Assembly (NCBI GenBank): GCA_016780995.1
Contig: JADHKZ010000003.1
Coordinates: forward strand, 1 to 40,926
DNA from: Thermoleophilia bacterium
Lineage (GTDB): Bacteria; Actinomycetota; Thermoleophilia; Miltoncostaeales; Miltoncostaeaceae
Length of the DNA stretch: 40,926 nt
Direction of reading: 5' to 3'
Below, piece by piece: positions 25,658 through 33,309 of this stretch (the first letter of the stretch is position 1; every line of letters starts with the position of its first letter). The translations under genes were made by a program, and so were the position numbers. The notes beneath the pieces are model-generated. The model saw only the letters and a program-made list of their open reading frames with translations. It was not told the DNA's origin and did no database searches.

Positions 25658-26737
25658 CTACACGTTGAAGCGGATCTGCATCACATCGCCTTCCTGCACG
25701 ATGTAGTCCTTGCCCTCCATGCGGGCCAGCGCCACGTCACGCGCCTTCGAGAACGATCCGCATTCCACCAGCTTGTCCCAGGGCACCACCTCGGCGCGGA
25801 TGAAGCCCCGCTCCATGTCGCTGTGGATCTTGCCGGCGGCCTTGTCGGCCGGGGTGCCCCTGGGGATGGGCCACGCACGCGCCTCGGGCGGGCCCGAGCC
25901 GGTGAAGAAGGTGATCAGGTCCAGCAGGCGGTACCCGGCCTGGATCACGGCATCGGCGCCGCGGGTGGTTCCCAGGCCCATCTCCTCGGCGAACTCCGCG
26001 GCCTCGTCGGGGTCCATCTGCGCCAGCTCCAGCTCCACGCCCACTGGCAGCGCCAGGGCCTGCGCGCCCTGCTCGGCGGCGTACTCGGCCACATCCACCG
26101 GTGGATCGCCGGGGTCGTCGGTGTTCACCAGGTACAGCACGGGCTTGGCGGTGAGCAGCCCCATGCCCTGCGCCACGGCGATGGCGTCATCATCGGCCAT
26201 GGTGCGCACGGGAAGGCCATCGGCCAGTTGCGCGGTGATGGCCTCCAGTGCCGCGGCCTCGGCCTTGGCCTCGGCGTCGCCGGCACGCACGCCCTTCTGC
26301 ACCTTCTCCATGCGGCGCTCCACCTGGCCCGCGTCGGCCAGGATGAGCTCCTCGTCCACCGCGCGGGCGTCGGCCAGGGGATCCACCTCGCGCTCCAGCG
26401 GGTGCGGCACCTCGGCATTGGCGAACCCGCGGAGCACATGCACCATGGCCTCCAGCTCGCGGATGCGCCCCAGCGCCTGGCCTCCCAGCCCCTCGCCCTG
26501 GCCCGCGCCCTCGCTGAGGCCGGCGATGTCCACCACCTCCACCTTGGCGGTGACCCGGTTGGGGATGTCCTGCGCGTCGGCGATGGCGTCGATGCGCGGG
26601 TCGGGCACCGACGCCACCCCCACGTTGGGGTCGCGCGTGGTGAACGGGTACGGCGCCACCTCCGCCTCGCCCCCGGTGACGAGGTTGAAGAGGGCGGTCT
26701 TGCCGGAGTTGGTGAGTCCTACGAGCCCGAGTTGCAG
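25658..26737 (-). CDS. ychF: YchF/OLA1-type P-loop NTPase with TGS domain
   Basis: This is a ribosome-associated NTPase of the Obg superfamily, 359 residues. The P-loop GLTNSGKTA is at about residues 7-15, followed by PYPFTTRDPNVG and the G3 motif VVDIAGLSEGAGQGEG. The C-terminal TGS domain is clear (IHSDMERGFIRAEVV, then GKDYIVQEGDVMQIRFNV). The usual G4 NKxD position reads LVNTDD, near the ATP-preferring NxxE type. No ATG, GTG or TTG lies between the upstream in-frame stop (26770) and the P-loop. CTG 26737 (Leu-Gln-Leu-Gly...) gives the expected N-terminus. GTG 26659 would delete the P-loop. It follows a 72-residue gene with one base between. Confidence 0.85.
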   Translation of the reverse strand: MQLGLVGLTNSGKTALFNLVTGGEAEVAPYPFTTRDPNVGVASVPDPRIDAIADAQDIPNRVTAKVEVVDIAGLSEGAGQGEGLGGQALGRIRELEAMVHVLRGFANAEVPHPLEREVDPLADARAVDEELILADAGQVERRMEKVQKGVRAGDAEAKAEAAALEAITAQLADGLPVRTMADDDAIAVAQGMGLLTAKPVLYLVNTDDPGDPPVDVAEYAAEQGAQALALPVGVELELAQMDPDEAAEFAEEMGLGTTRGADAVIQAGYRLLDLITFFTGSGPPEARAWPIPRGTPADKAAGKIHSDMERGFIRAEVVPWDKLVECGSFSKARDVALARMEGKDYIVQEGDVMQIRFNV

Positions 26738-26738
26738 C

Positions 26739-26957
26739 TCAGGCCCCGCTGAAACCGATCCGCCCGGTCACCTCGCCGGGCAGCACGCGCAGGTAGATGA
26801 CCTTCGCCAGGTCCACGGCGTGGTCGCCCTCCTCGGACGCCACGTCGTGGAAGCCCGAGCCACCGAGGGCGCCCCGGAGGGCGGTGACGTGGTCGTCCTC
26901 GACGGTGAGGAGGAGCACGCCGCCGCCCTCGAGGCCCAGCTCGATGCGTCGGCTCAC
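26739..26957 (-). CDS. 72-residue protein, unknown
   Basis: GTG 26957 overlaps the radical SAM stop by four bases (GTGA), and the frame ends directly before ychF. The product looks like a small mixed alpha/beta protein: RRIELGLEGGGVLLLTVEDD, an acidic middle (VASEEGDHAVDLAKV) and IYLRVLPGEVTGRIGFSG. There is no membrane segment or Cys. The tight packing and balanced composition argue that it is real; no family is recognised. Confidence 0.65.
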   Translation of the reverse strand: MSRRIELGLEGGGVLLLTVEDDHVTALRGALGGSGFHDVASEEGDHAVDLAKVIYLRVLPGEVTGRIGFSGA

Positions 26958-28600
26958 GAGAGGACCTTGAGCGAGGGCGACTCCTGCCCCTGCACCTCGT
27001 CGGTGGGCTCGTTGGGCGGGGTCCAGGCCGGCAGGCGGCGGATCTCATCCAGGTGCACCATCGACTCGGGCTGGTCCGTGAACTTGAGCAGCTGCTTGCG
27101 GCCGTAGGCACGGAAGATGGCCACGCCCAGCGTCTCGTAGATGGTGCGCATGCCGCGCCGCGAGATGGTGGTTCGGATGAGCTTGAAGCTCTCCGACGGT
27201 CGGTTGGTGAGCCACAGGCGCACGGCCTTGGGCAGGTTCTTCATGAACTTCACCTCGGTGAGGAGGCGGAGGAACTGCCACAGGTTGGCGCGGATCTCCT
27301 TGCGGCCGAGCTCCCACGGCGTCTTCTTGGAGTAGAAGCGCAGCATGTTCTTCCACGTCTCCATTTGGAGCTCGTAGGGAGTCATGAGCTTGGGCTGGAT
27401 GATGCAGTGGTGCCCGTCATACAGCGAGTAGTCGTCGGTGAGCACCCGGCCCTCGGCGCGCATCTGGGCGTCGAACGCGGTGCCCGGGAGGGTGGTGAGC
27501 ATCATCATCTGCAGGGTGTCCACGCCGTGCTCGATGGCGAAGTCCACCGTGGCGCGCACGGTCTCGGGCGTGTCGGTGTCGGCGCCCACCACGAACATCC
27601 CGTGCACGCGGATGCCGTAGTCGTGGAGCAGCTTGATGGAGGTGGTGATGTGCTCCACCTTCTGCTTCTTGTTGTAGGCGTCCAGGCCCTCCTGCGTGAT
27701 GCTCTCGAACCCGATGTACACCATGTAGCAGCCGGAGTCGCGCATGAGCGCCAGCAGCTCGTGGTCGGGCTCCAGGGTCTGCTTGCTCTTGTAGATGGAG
27801 TCGGCGCGGATCTGCGCGGTCCACTGGGGCGTGATGCCCTCGTCGATCATCGCGGTGAACAGGCTCTTGGCCTGCTTCTTGTCGACGATGAAGATGTCGT
27901 CGTAGAAGAAGACGCGCTCCGGGTTGACCCCCCGCAGCTCCTCCATCATGTTCTCCACCGAGCGCGTGCGCAGCTTGCGGCCGAACATCTTGATGACGCT
28001 GCAGAACGAGCAGTCGTACGGGCAGCCCCACTTCATCATGATGGGGTGCGTGACCATGCGCTCGTGGCCCTCGAGCAGGTCGAGCGCCGGGAAGGGCAGG
28101 TTGTCCAGGTCCTCGCCCGAGGCCATGGGGGCCTCGGGGTTGTCCACCTGCTGGCCGTTCTCGATGAACGACAGGCCCATGATCTCGTGCAGGCCGGCCG
28201 GGTCACGGTCGCCCCGGAGCCACTCCATGAACTGCGCGAAGCCCACGTGGCCCTCGCGGCGGATCACGTAGTCGGCGTGCTGCAGGGCCTCATGCGCCAT
28301 GAAGGTCACGTGCGAGCCGCCGAACAGCACGGGAATGCCGGCGGCGCGGCAGCGGTCGGCGTAGCGGTAGCCCTCGAGCGTGGTGTTGGTGGTGGTGGAG
28401 ATGCACACCAGGTCGGCGGTGAGCACGTCGTCCCAGTCCACTTCCACGCCGCGGATGAGCTCGCAGTAGATGTGCTGGTCCACGTCGTCGTAGGTGTTGC
28501 GGGCGATCGCGGCAAGCAGGGGAAGCCCCAGCTTGGGCAGGTTGGCGATCTCGTAGATCGTCGCACCCCTGGGCTTCGGCTCGATGTAACGGATCTTCAC
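26954..28600 (-). CDS. B12-binding-domain radical SAM protein
   Basis: This 548-residue protein has an N-terminal cobalamin-binding-like domain (about 1-140; ADLVCISTTTNTTLEGYRYA, IPVLFGGSHVTF) and a radical SAM core with the cluster motif C-x3-C-x2-C (CPYDCSFCS, about residue 192). GFESITQEGLDAYNKKQ and MFVVGADTDTPETV fit the class B/BchE-like group that includes HpnJ-type and methylating enzymes. The N-terminal domain lacks a clear DxHxxG, so cobalamin may not be bound. The GTG start at 28600 has a GGAGG site. Substrate is unknown; hopanoid, lipid or cofactor modification are typical for the group. It lies between an epimerase and a small gene in a minus-strand operon. Confidence 0.88.
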   Translation of the reverse strand: MKIRYIEPKPRGATIYEIANLPKLGLPLLAAIARNTYDDVDQHIYCELIRGVEVDWDDVLTADLVCISTTTNTTLEGYRYADRCRAAGIPVLFGGSHVTFMAHEALQHADYVIRREGHVGFAQFMEWLRGDRDPAGLHEIMGLSFIENGQQVDNPEAPMASGEDLDNLPFPALDLLEGHERMVTHPIMMKWGCPYDCSFCSVIKMFGRKLRTRSVENMMEELRGVNPERVFFYDDIFIVDKKQAKSLFTAMIDEGITPQWTAQIRADSIYKSKQTLEPDHELLALMRDSGCYMVYIGFESITQEGLDAYNKKQKVEHITTSIKLLHDYGIRVHGMFVVGADTDTPETVRATVDFAIEHGVDTLQMMMLTTLPGTAFDAQMRAEGRVLTDDYSLYDGHHCIIQPKLMTPYELQMETWKNMLRFYSKKTPWELGRKEIRANLWQFLRLLTEVKFMKNLPKAVRLWLTNRPSESFKLIRTTISRRGMRTIYETLGVAIFRAYGRKQLLKFTDQPESMVHLDEIRRLPAWTPPNEPTDEVQGQESPSLKVLS

Positions 28601-28632
28601 GCGTCAGGCCTCCGACGTATTGGTCACTGCAG

Positions 28633-29037
28633 TCAATGCTCTTCGACGAGTTCGGTGAGTACCCCGCCCGTCGACCGGGGATGCAGGAAGGCCACCATGT
28701 GCCCGCCCAGCCCGCGCCGGGGCGCGGAGTCGATCAGTTCGACGCCCTTTGCCTCGAGTTCACCCAGGGTGCGCTCGAGTTCCGGCACGGCGAATGCCAC
28801 ATGATGCATGCCCGGGCCCCTCTTGGCTAGGAACCGGGCCACGCCGGTGTCGTCCGCCACGGGGGCGATGAGCTCCACATAGGAGGGGCCGGCGCCCAGC
28901 AGCACCGCCTCCACGCCCTGGTCGGGCATGACCTCGCGCACCACCTGGGGCATGCCGAGCACATCCCGATACGCGGGAATCTCCGCGTCGAGGTCGGCGA
29001 CCACGTAGCCCACGTGGTGGATGAGGCCCAACTGCAT
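28633..29037 (-). CDS. Methylmalonyl-CoA epimerase-like VOC protein
   Basis: This 134-residue member of the vicinal-oxygen-chelate fold would interconvert the (R) and (S) forms of methylmalonyl-CoA in propionate metabolism. The metal ligands sit as expected: His in LIHHVGYVV, Glu in SYVELIAPV, His in MHHVAFAV and Glu in LTELVEEH. RGLGGHMVAFLHPRSTGGVL is a family hallmark. The ATG starts 11 bases after the NAPRTase stop. No mutase or propionyl-CoA carboxylase is in this window; those genes would be expected elsewhere on the genome. Confidence 0.88.
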   Translation of the reverse strand: MQLGLIHHVGYVVADLDAEIPAYRDVLGMPQVVREVMPDQGVEAVLLGAGPSYVELIAPVADDTGVARFLAKRGPGMHHVAFAVPELERTLGELEAKGVELIDSAPRRGLGGHMVAFLHPRSTGGVLTELVEEH

Positions 29038-29048
29038 CCCGGTAGAGG

Positions 29049-30164
29049 CTACTGCAGCAGCAGGTCGGACAGGTCCACGGGCTCCAAGCGGGGGTTGGGG
29101 CTCTCAGCGCGGCCCACCTTGGCGCACGGTCGGCCGTCCACGCGCACCACGTCGGCCGTGAAGTCGTTGCTGCCCAGCAGCAGGCTCGACCCCACCCCAT
29201 AGGCATCCACCGGCACGCCCGCGCGCTCGAAGGCGTCGATCTTGGCGGCGTCGAACCCGCCGGACGCCACGATGCGCACGCGCCCGTGGCCCGCGTGGTC
29301 AAGGGCATCACGCACCTTGGCCACGAGCTCCGGCACCACGCCGGTGGGGGTGAACCGCCCCATCTCCTGCCACAGGCTGCGGTCCACCATGGTGCTGGAG
29401 GTGTCCAGGCGCACCCCCCACAGGTCGTCGCCCAGGGCGTCGGCTACCTCCAGGGCGGTGCGGACCGAGTCGTTCTCGTAGTCCACCAGCACGATCACGT
29501 TCAGGTCGCGGGCGAACCGGTCGGCGAACTTCCGCGCGGCCATCACGGTGTCGCCCCCGTACGCGGCGATGAGCCCGTGCGGCACGGTGCCCATGCCGCG
29601 CCCGCCCCACCACGATGCCTGGGCGTCGGTGCTCACGCCGATGGCCCCGGCCACATGGGCCGCCCAGCCGTCGCCGGTCTGCACCTGCCAGTGGTCGAAG
29701 CGCGCGGGGAAGTACAGGATGGGCTTGCCCCGGGCGGCGTCCACCACGGACCGCACGTTGCGGCTGATGAGCGTGCGCCGCCCAAGCACGCCCAGCACCA
29801 GCGTCTCCAGGTGGGCGAACAGCGAGTAGTCGCCCTCGATCGACAGCACGGTCTCCCAGGGGGCGATCTCATCGCCGTCGCGAAGGGCCAGCACCTGCAG
29901 GTCTCCGTGCCCCTCCTCCCAGGCGTCGCCGTGGCGCCGACCGGAGCACAGCGCAAGGATGGCCAGCGCCTCGTCCACCCCGCCCAGCACGGCGTCCTCG
30001 CGCTGGAACACCTGCATCAGCACGCGCGGGTGGTGGTGGTCACTCTCCAGAACCTCGCGCGTGAACGTGAAGTAGGCGTCGCTGTAGTACCCGTCGCGCA
30101 TGCGCTCCACGGGCAACTGGAAGGTGGAGGGCGCCAGGCGCGGCCGGTCGCCACCGTCGGTCAT
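29049..30164 (-). CDS. pncB: Nicotinate phosphoribosyltransferase
   Basis: This 371-residue enzyme would make nicotinate mononucleotide from nicotinate and PRPP in NAD salvage. Family stretches are MRDGYYSDAYF near residue 22, the substrate-site segment ISRNVRSVVDAARGKP, VDYENDSVRTALEVADAL, GVRLDTSS and RIVASGGFDAAKIDAFE, then a phosphate-binding-like YGVGSSLL. The N-terminal His-Arg part is like archaeal and actinobacterial short NAPRTases rather than the long E. coli form. ATG 30164 overlaps the YcnI stop by four bases. Nicotinamide as substrate cannot be fully excluded. Confidence 0.85.
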   Translation of the reverse strand: MTDGGDRPRLAPSTFQLPVERMRDGYYSDAYFTFTREVLESDHHHPRVLMQVFQREDAVLGGVDEALAILALCSGRRHGDAWEEGHGDLQVLALRDGDEIAPWETVLSIEGDYSLFAHLETLVLGVLGRRTLISRNVRSVVDAARGKPILYFPARFDHWQVQTGDGWAAHVAGAIGVSTDAQASWWGGRGMGTVPHGLIAAYGGDTVMAARKFADRFARDLNVIVLVDYENDSVRTALEVADALGDDLWGVRLDTSSTMVDRSLWQEMGRFTPTGVVPELVAKVRDALDHAGHGRVRIVASGGFDAAKIDAFERAGVPVDAYGVGSSLLLGSNDFTADVVRVDGRPCAKVGRAESPNPRLEPVDLSDLLLQ

Positions 30165-30811
30165 CGGCCGGGCCCGTCCTCCGGGCCGTCCGGGGGGAGA
30201 TCCACCGGGCGCGACGACCACAGCAGCCCCAGCCCCGCCAGGGCCAGCACGCCCAGGCCGATGCCGATGATGCCCAGCCACATGGCGCCGGTGTCGCCGC
30301 CGCCCGACGCGGCCGCTGCCACCGGCTCGGCGGTGATCTCCACGGCCCAGGCGGGGCCGGGGGCGTCGGGCCCGGTCTCGGGGGCCACCTGGTCCCCGGT
30401 CTCCGGCGGCCCGGTCCACTTCTTGAGCTTGCCGTTGGTGGTGCCCTGTTCGCTGCGCCACACGCTGGTGCCCTCCTCGAAGGGCGTGCCCAGCACCGTG
30501 AAGGTGGCGTACTGGTCAGGCGGTATGCGCCCGCCGGTCCATTCCACGCCGCGCAGCCGGCCATCGGGGCGCTTGAGCACGGTGGTGGTCCAACCCGGGG
30601 CGTCCGCCACGGCGTACACGCTCACCTGGGCGGGGAACAGCACCCGCACCAGGTTGGTGGTGAGGCCCCCCTCTGCGGGGACGGTGATGGTGAACTCGGT
30701 CGACTCGCGCAGCACGGCCTGCTCGGGCGACACCGAGATGTGCGCCGATGCCTGCCCGGCGATCACGGCTCCGGCGGCCAGCACCAGCGCGGTGGCGGAG
30801 CGGAGGGTCAT
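30161..30811 (-). CDS. YcnI-like (DUF1775) copper-associated membrane protein
   Basis: This 216-residue protein has a signal peptide ending at ASA, leaving His 24 as the first mature residue (HISVSPEQA). A Trp-containing core (APGWTTTVL, VEWTGGRIPP, FTVLGTPF) follows, and a C-terminal membrane helix sits at about 174-197. In Bacillus YcnI the mature N-terminal His and a Trp form a copper(II) site, and the same residues appear here. The partner copper genes usually linked to ycnI (copC/D, sco) are absent from the window. The ATG overlaps the DUF1385 stop by four bases. Confidence 0.85.
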   Translation of the reverse strand: MTLRSATALVLAAGAVIAGQASAHISVSPEQAVLRESTEFTITVPAEGGLTTNLVRVLFPAQVSVYAVADAPGWTTTVLKRPDGRLRGVEWTGGRIPPDQYATFTVLGTPFEEGTSVWRSEQGTTNGKLKKWTGPPETGDQVAPETGPDAPGPAWAVEITAEPVAAAASGGGDTGAMWLGIIGIGLGVLALAGLGLLWSSRPVDLPPDGPEDGPGR

Positions 30812-31632
30812 GCGGCCACCGCCGCGCGCTCGGCGCGCAGGATCTCGTGCATGGCAGCCCGGCCCACTGCCAGCTGGCGCTCGTCGGGCTCACGGGTGAC
30901 GAAGCCGGCCTGTATCGCGTGGCCGGCGCCATGGATGGCACGGCTCACGGGATGGCCGGGCCGGCGCTCGGCGAACGCGAACGCCTCCACCGCGGCGCCC
31001 ACGGCCACGGCCGTGGTGGTGATGCGGCCGATCAGGCGGGCGCGGCGGGTGGGCAGGCGCCGGGCCAGCAGGTTGCCTGCCGCCGACGCCAGCATCATCG
31101 GCAGGACCAGGTTGCTCCCGCAGCGGTCGTGTTCCTTGGGGTCACGGGCGTTGTCGGCGATGCCCTCCTCGCCCGCGCGCTCGTATGCCGCGATGCTCTT
31201 GTGCTCCACGGCATGCCAGGCAGCCGCGTCGGACGCGCGCAGGGCCAGCAGCGGGGGCGCCAGGGCCAGCGCGGCGGCGACCGCCTCCTGGCCCGTGGCC
31301 GACCGGATGATGCGGCGCGATGCCGCGGTGGCCGCCATGGCCCCGGCCATGATGGGCGCCAGGGGGCCGTCCTCCATGGCCAGCCGGGCCTCGGGCACGC
31401 CCTTGCGCGCGGCGGGCACCACCATGAGCATCTCTGCCATGCGCGCCAGTCCGCGCGCCAGCGGCACCTTGTCGAGCGGGCCCATGTCGATGCGCGGGCG
31501 CGGGCCCGATCGCACGATGACGCGTCCCTGGTCGTCCACCACGGCGGCCGCCCAGTGGCCCGGCCCGTGCACCAGCAGGCCGTTGGCCAGTGCCATGCCT
31601 CCCAGGCGCATGCGTGCGGTGTCCGGGGCCAT
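30808..31632 (-). CDS. DUF1385 family membrane protein (YqhQ-like)
   Basis: This 274-residue protein begins LGGMALANGLLVHGPGHWAAAV, the family start. The conserved core is WHAVEHKSIAAYERAG followed by EHDRCGSNLVLP (family pattern HxAEHKxIxAYE...HxRCGT), where His, Glu and Cys suggest a metal site. Hydrophobic stretches surround it, with several possible membrane helices (such as AAVAAALALAPPLLAL and LPMMLASAAGNLLA). Function is unknown in any species. The ATG shares one base with the ThyX-like stop. In many Firmicutes and actinobacteria the gene is near rpmE/prfA; here it is not. Confidence 0.82.
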   Translation of the reverse strand: MAPDTARMRLGGMALANGLLVHGPGHWAAAVVDDQGRVIVRSGPRPRIDMGPLDKVPLARGLARMAEMLMVVPAARKGVPEARLAMEDGPLAPIMAGAMAATAASRRIIRSATGQEAVAAALALAPPLLALRASDAAAWHAVEHKSIAAYERAGEEGIADNARDPKEHDRCGSNLVLPMMLASAAGNLLARRLPTRRARLIGRITTTAVAVGAAVEAFAFAERRPGHPVSRAIHGAGHAIQAGFVTREPDERQLAVGRAAMHEILRAERAAVAA

Positions 31633-33305
31633 CAGGAATCCACGGTATCAGCGGCGCGCCGTGCCTCCGTGCGGCGCTCCTGCGCCAGGCGATCGCCGTC
31701 GCCGGACATGTCGGCGAAGCCCATGAGCGCGGCCACGCCGGGCTGCCGGGCGTCGTCGCGGATGGCCACCAGCATCTCCTGCGCCACGCGGCGGTATGCG
31801 GCATGCCCCTGGGGCTGGCTGCGGAGCTCGATCAGGTGCATGGCCTCGCGCGCGTTCATGCGCATGAGGAACCGGATGCGGTGCGCCATGGTGATGGCGT
31901 AGGGGGCCTCGGCCGGCACGCGGTCCCGCACCTCGCGCCACAGCGCCGCCGATGCCCGCTGCACCCGGTCGAACTCGTCGTGCAGTCCGCATGCGGCCAC
32001 GTCGGGCGAGGGCTCGAACCCCAGGTCGGCGCCCAGCGGCTGGGCCTCCAGGGTGAGGATGCGATGGCGCTGAAGATCGCGATAGGCGCCGTAGTCGCAG
32101 GTGACCTCGAACAGGTACGAGGTGGCCTCCAGCGCGCGGCCGGGGCGCTCGCGGCGGTCGGCCCGCCCATCCGCCCAGCGGGCCAGCGCGGCGCGCACGT
32201 CGCCGTCGCCCATGTCGTCCACGCGTGCCCGCACCTGGTCCAGCGGTACGCCGGACGCAGGCCAGAGCGCATGCGCGAGCACGCGCCGCTCGCCATCGGG
32301 GTCGTGCTCGAGGAGGCGGATGGGCGCCGGGGAATGGACCCCCGTGCCTGGCACCGTTCCGGTGCCAGGCACGCCCTCCGCGGATCCTGCGAGGTCCTCC
32401 CACATCTCGGCCGCGCGCTCCTCGGTGGCCATGCGGTAGGCGCCCATGCGCTCGCCGCGGTCTGCGCGGTCGGTGCGGGTGAGGAAGTCGGGGATCACCC
32501 GGCGCAGCGCCGCCAGCACCTGGTCGCCCACCTCGCGGGCCTCCGCCAGGGGATGCGACCGAAGGCGAATGACCATCTGCTCCCATGCCTGCCCCGATGC
32601 GTACACGCCCAGGTTGGCCGTGGTGGCAGCCGGCAGCAGCCCCCGCACGGCGTCAAGCGCCCGGGCGCGCAGCGTGCGCAGCACCGCGGGGTCGTCCCCT
32701 GCGCCCTCCTGCTGCACCAGGTGGGCCATCACCGCGTCGTACAGCCGGGCGTAGGTGGCGAAGGCGTCATCCAGCACCTGCTCGTAGCGCGCCAGCAGGT
32801 CGGGGTGCGCGGCGATGCCCGGCGGGCGCACGTACTTCCAGCGCCCGTCCTGCATCTCGGTGTAGGGCACGTAGCGGGTCGACTGTTCCAGGTACGACGC
32901 CAGCCGCCCCCACTCGATGACCTTGGTGAGCACGTTGCTCACGCCCTCGATGGCCACGTGGGCCCCGCCCAGCTGCGCCACCGAGTCGTCGCCGTAGTCG
33001 GCGAGCACGCGCTGGAAGAACTCGCGCGCGCGCTGCTCGCCGACTGCCGAACCGGCGGCGCTTGGATCGGTTACGTCAACCGCCGTGTCAGGCACCGTTT
33101 CGGTGCCTGACACGCTCTCCGCGCCCACGAACTCGTCGAGGAGGATCCGGCGGACCGAGTTCGCGCTCCTCGAGTAGCGCGCGAAGAGGGCTCCCTTCAC
33201 CGCCTCGGGCAGGCCGAGCAACGCGAACACCGGGCCCTCGGGGTCGGTGACGTACGGCGCCACGCGTGCGCGCTCGTCCGGCGTGAGGTCGCCCGTCCCC
33301 GCCAC
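31632..33305 (-). CDS. Tandem ThyX-like protein (two degenerate FAD-dependent thymidylate synthase domains)
   Basis: This 557-residue protein appears to hold two ThyX-type halves. The first (about 1-300) has SANSVRRILLDEF and EWGRLASYLEQSTRYVPY, where the ThyX signature RHRxxSxxExSxRY is recognisable but its first Arg-His is changed. The second (about 320-557) has QRHRILTLEAQPL, where RHR is kept but the Ser and Arg are altered, and MAHRIRFLMRMNAREAMHLIELRSQPQGH, close to the ThyX C-terminal part. Thymidylate synthesis is uncertain given the split signature. Two palindromic repeats are translated within it, near residues 64-76 and 311-324. GTG 33305 starts four bases after the upstream stop. 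Confidence 0.8.
   Translation of the reverse strand: MAGTGDLTPDERARVAPYVTDPEGPVFALLGLPEAVKGALFARYSRSANSVRRILLDEFVGAESVSGTETVPDTAVDVTDPSAAGSAVGEQRAREFFQRVLADYGDDSVAQLGGAHVAIEGVSNVLTKVIEWGRLASYLEQSTRYVPYTEMQDGRWKYVRPPGIAAHPDLLARYEQVLDDAFATYARLYDAVMAHLVQQEGAGDDPAVLRTLRARALDAVRGLLPAATTANLGVYASGQAWEQMVIRLRSHPLAEAREVGDQVLAALRRVIPDFLTRTDRADRGERMGAYRMATEERAAEMWEDLAGSAEGVPGTGTVPGTGVHSPAPIRLLEHDPDGERRVLAHALWPASGVPLDQVRARVDDMGDGDVRAALARWADGRADRRERPGRALEATSYLFEVTCDYGAYRDLQRHRILTLEAQPLGADLGFEPSPDVAACGLHDEFDRVQRASAALWREVRDRVPAEAPYAITMAHRIRFLMRMNAREAMHLIELRSQPQGHAAYRRVAQEMLVAIRDDARQPGVAALMGFADMSGDGDRLAQERRTEARRAADTVDS
32343..32373. repeat. REP-like hairpin inside the ThyX-like gene, copy 1
   Basis: CGTGCCTGGCACCG and its exact complement form a 14-base stem with a three-base loop. 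In the gene it encodes VPGTGTVPGTGV, in the linker between the two ThyX-like halves. Confidence 0.85.
33084..33114. repeat. REP-like hairpin inside the ThyX-like gene, copy 2
   Basis: CGTGTCAGGCACCG and its exact complement form the same 14-base stem with a three-base loop. It encodes VSGTETVPDTAV, in the same frame as copy 1, in a loop of the first ThyX-like half. Confidence 0.85.
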
Positions 33306-33309
33306 AGGA

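Noticed and set aside
25658-26659. GTG 26659 as start of ychF
   Set aside because: It deletes the P-loop, which is intact directly upstream in the same frame.
27660-28600. A defined product for the radical SAM protein (for example hopanoid methylation)
   Set aside because: The architecture is shared by many enzymes and the neighbours do not include hopanoid genes.
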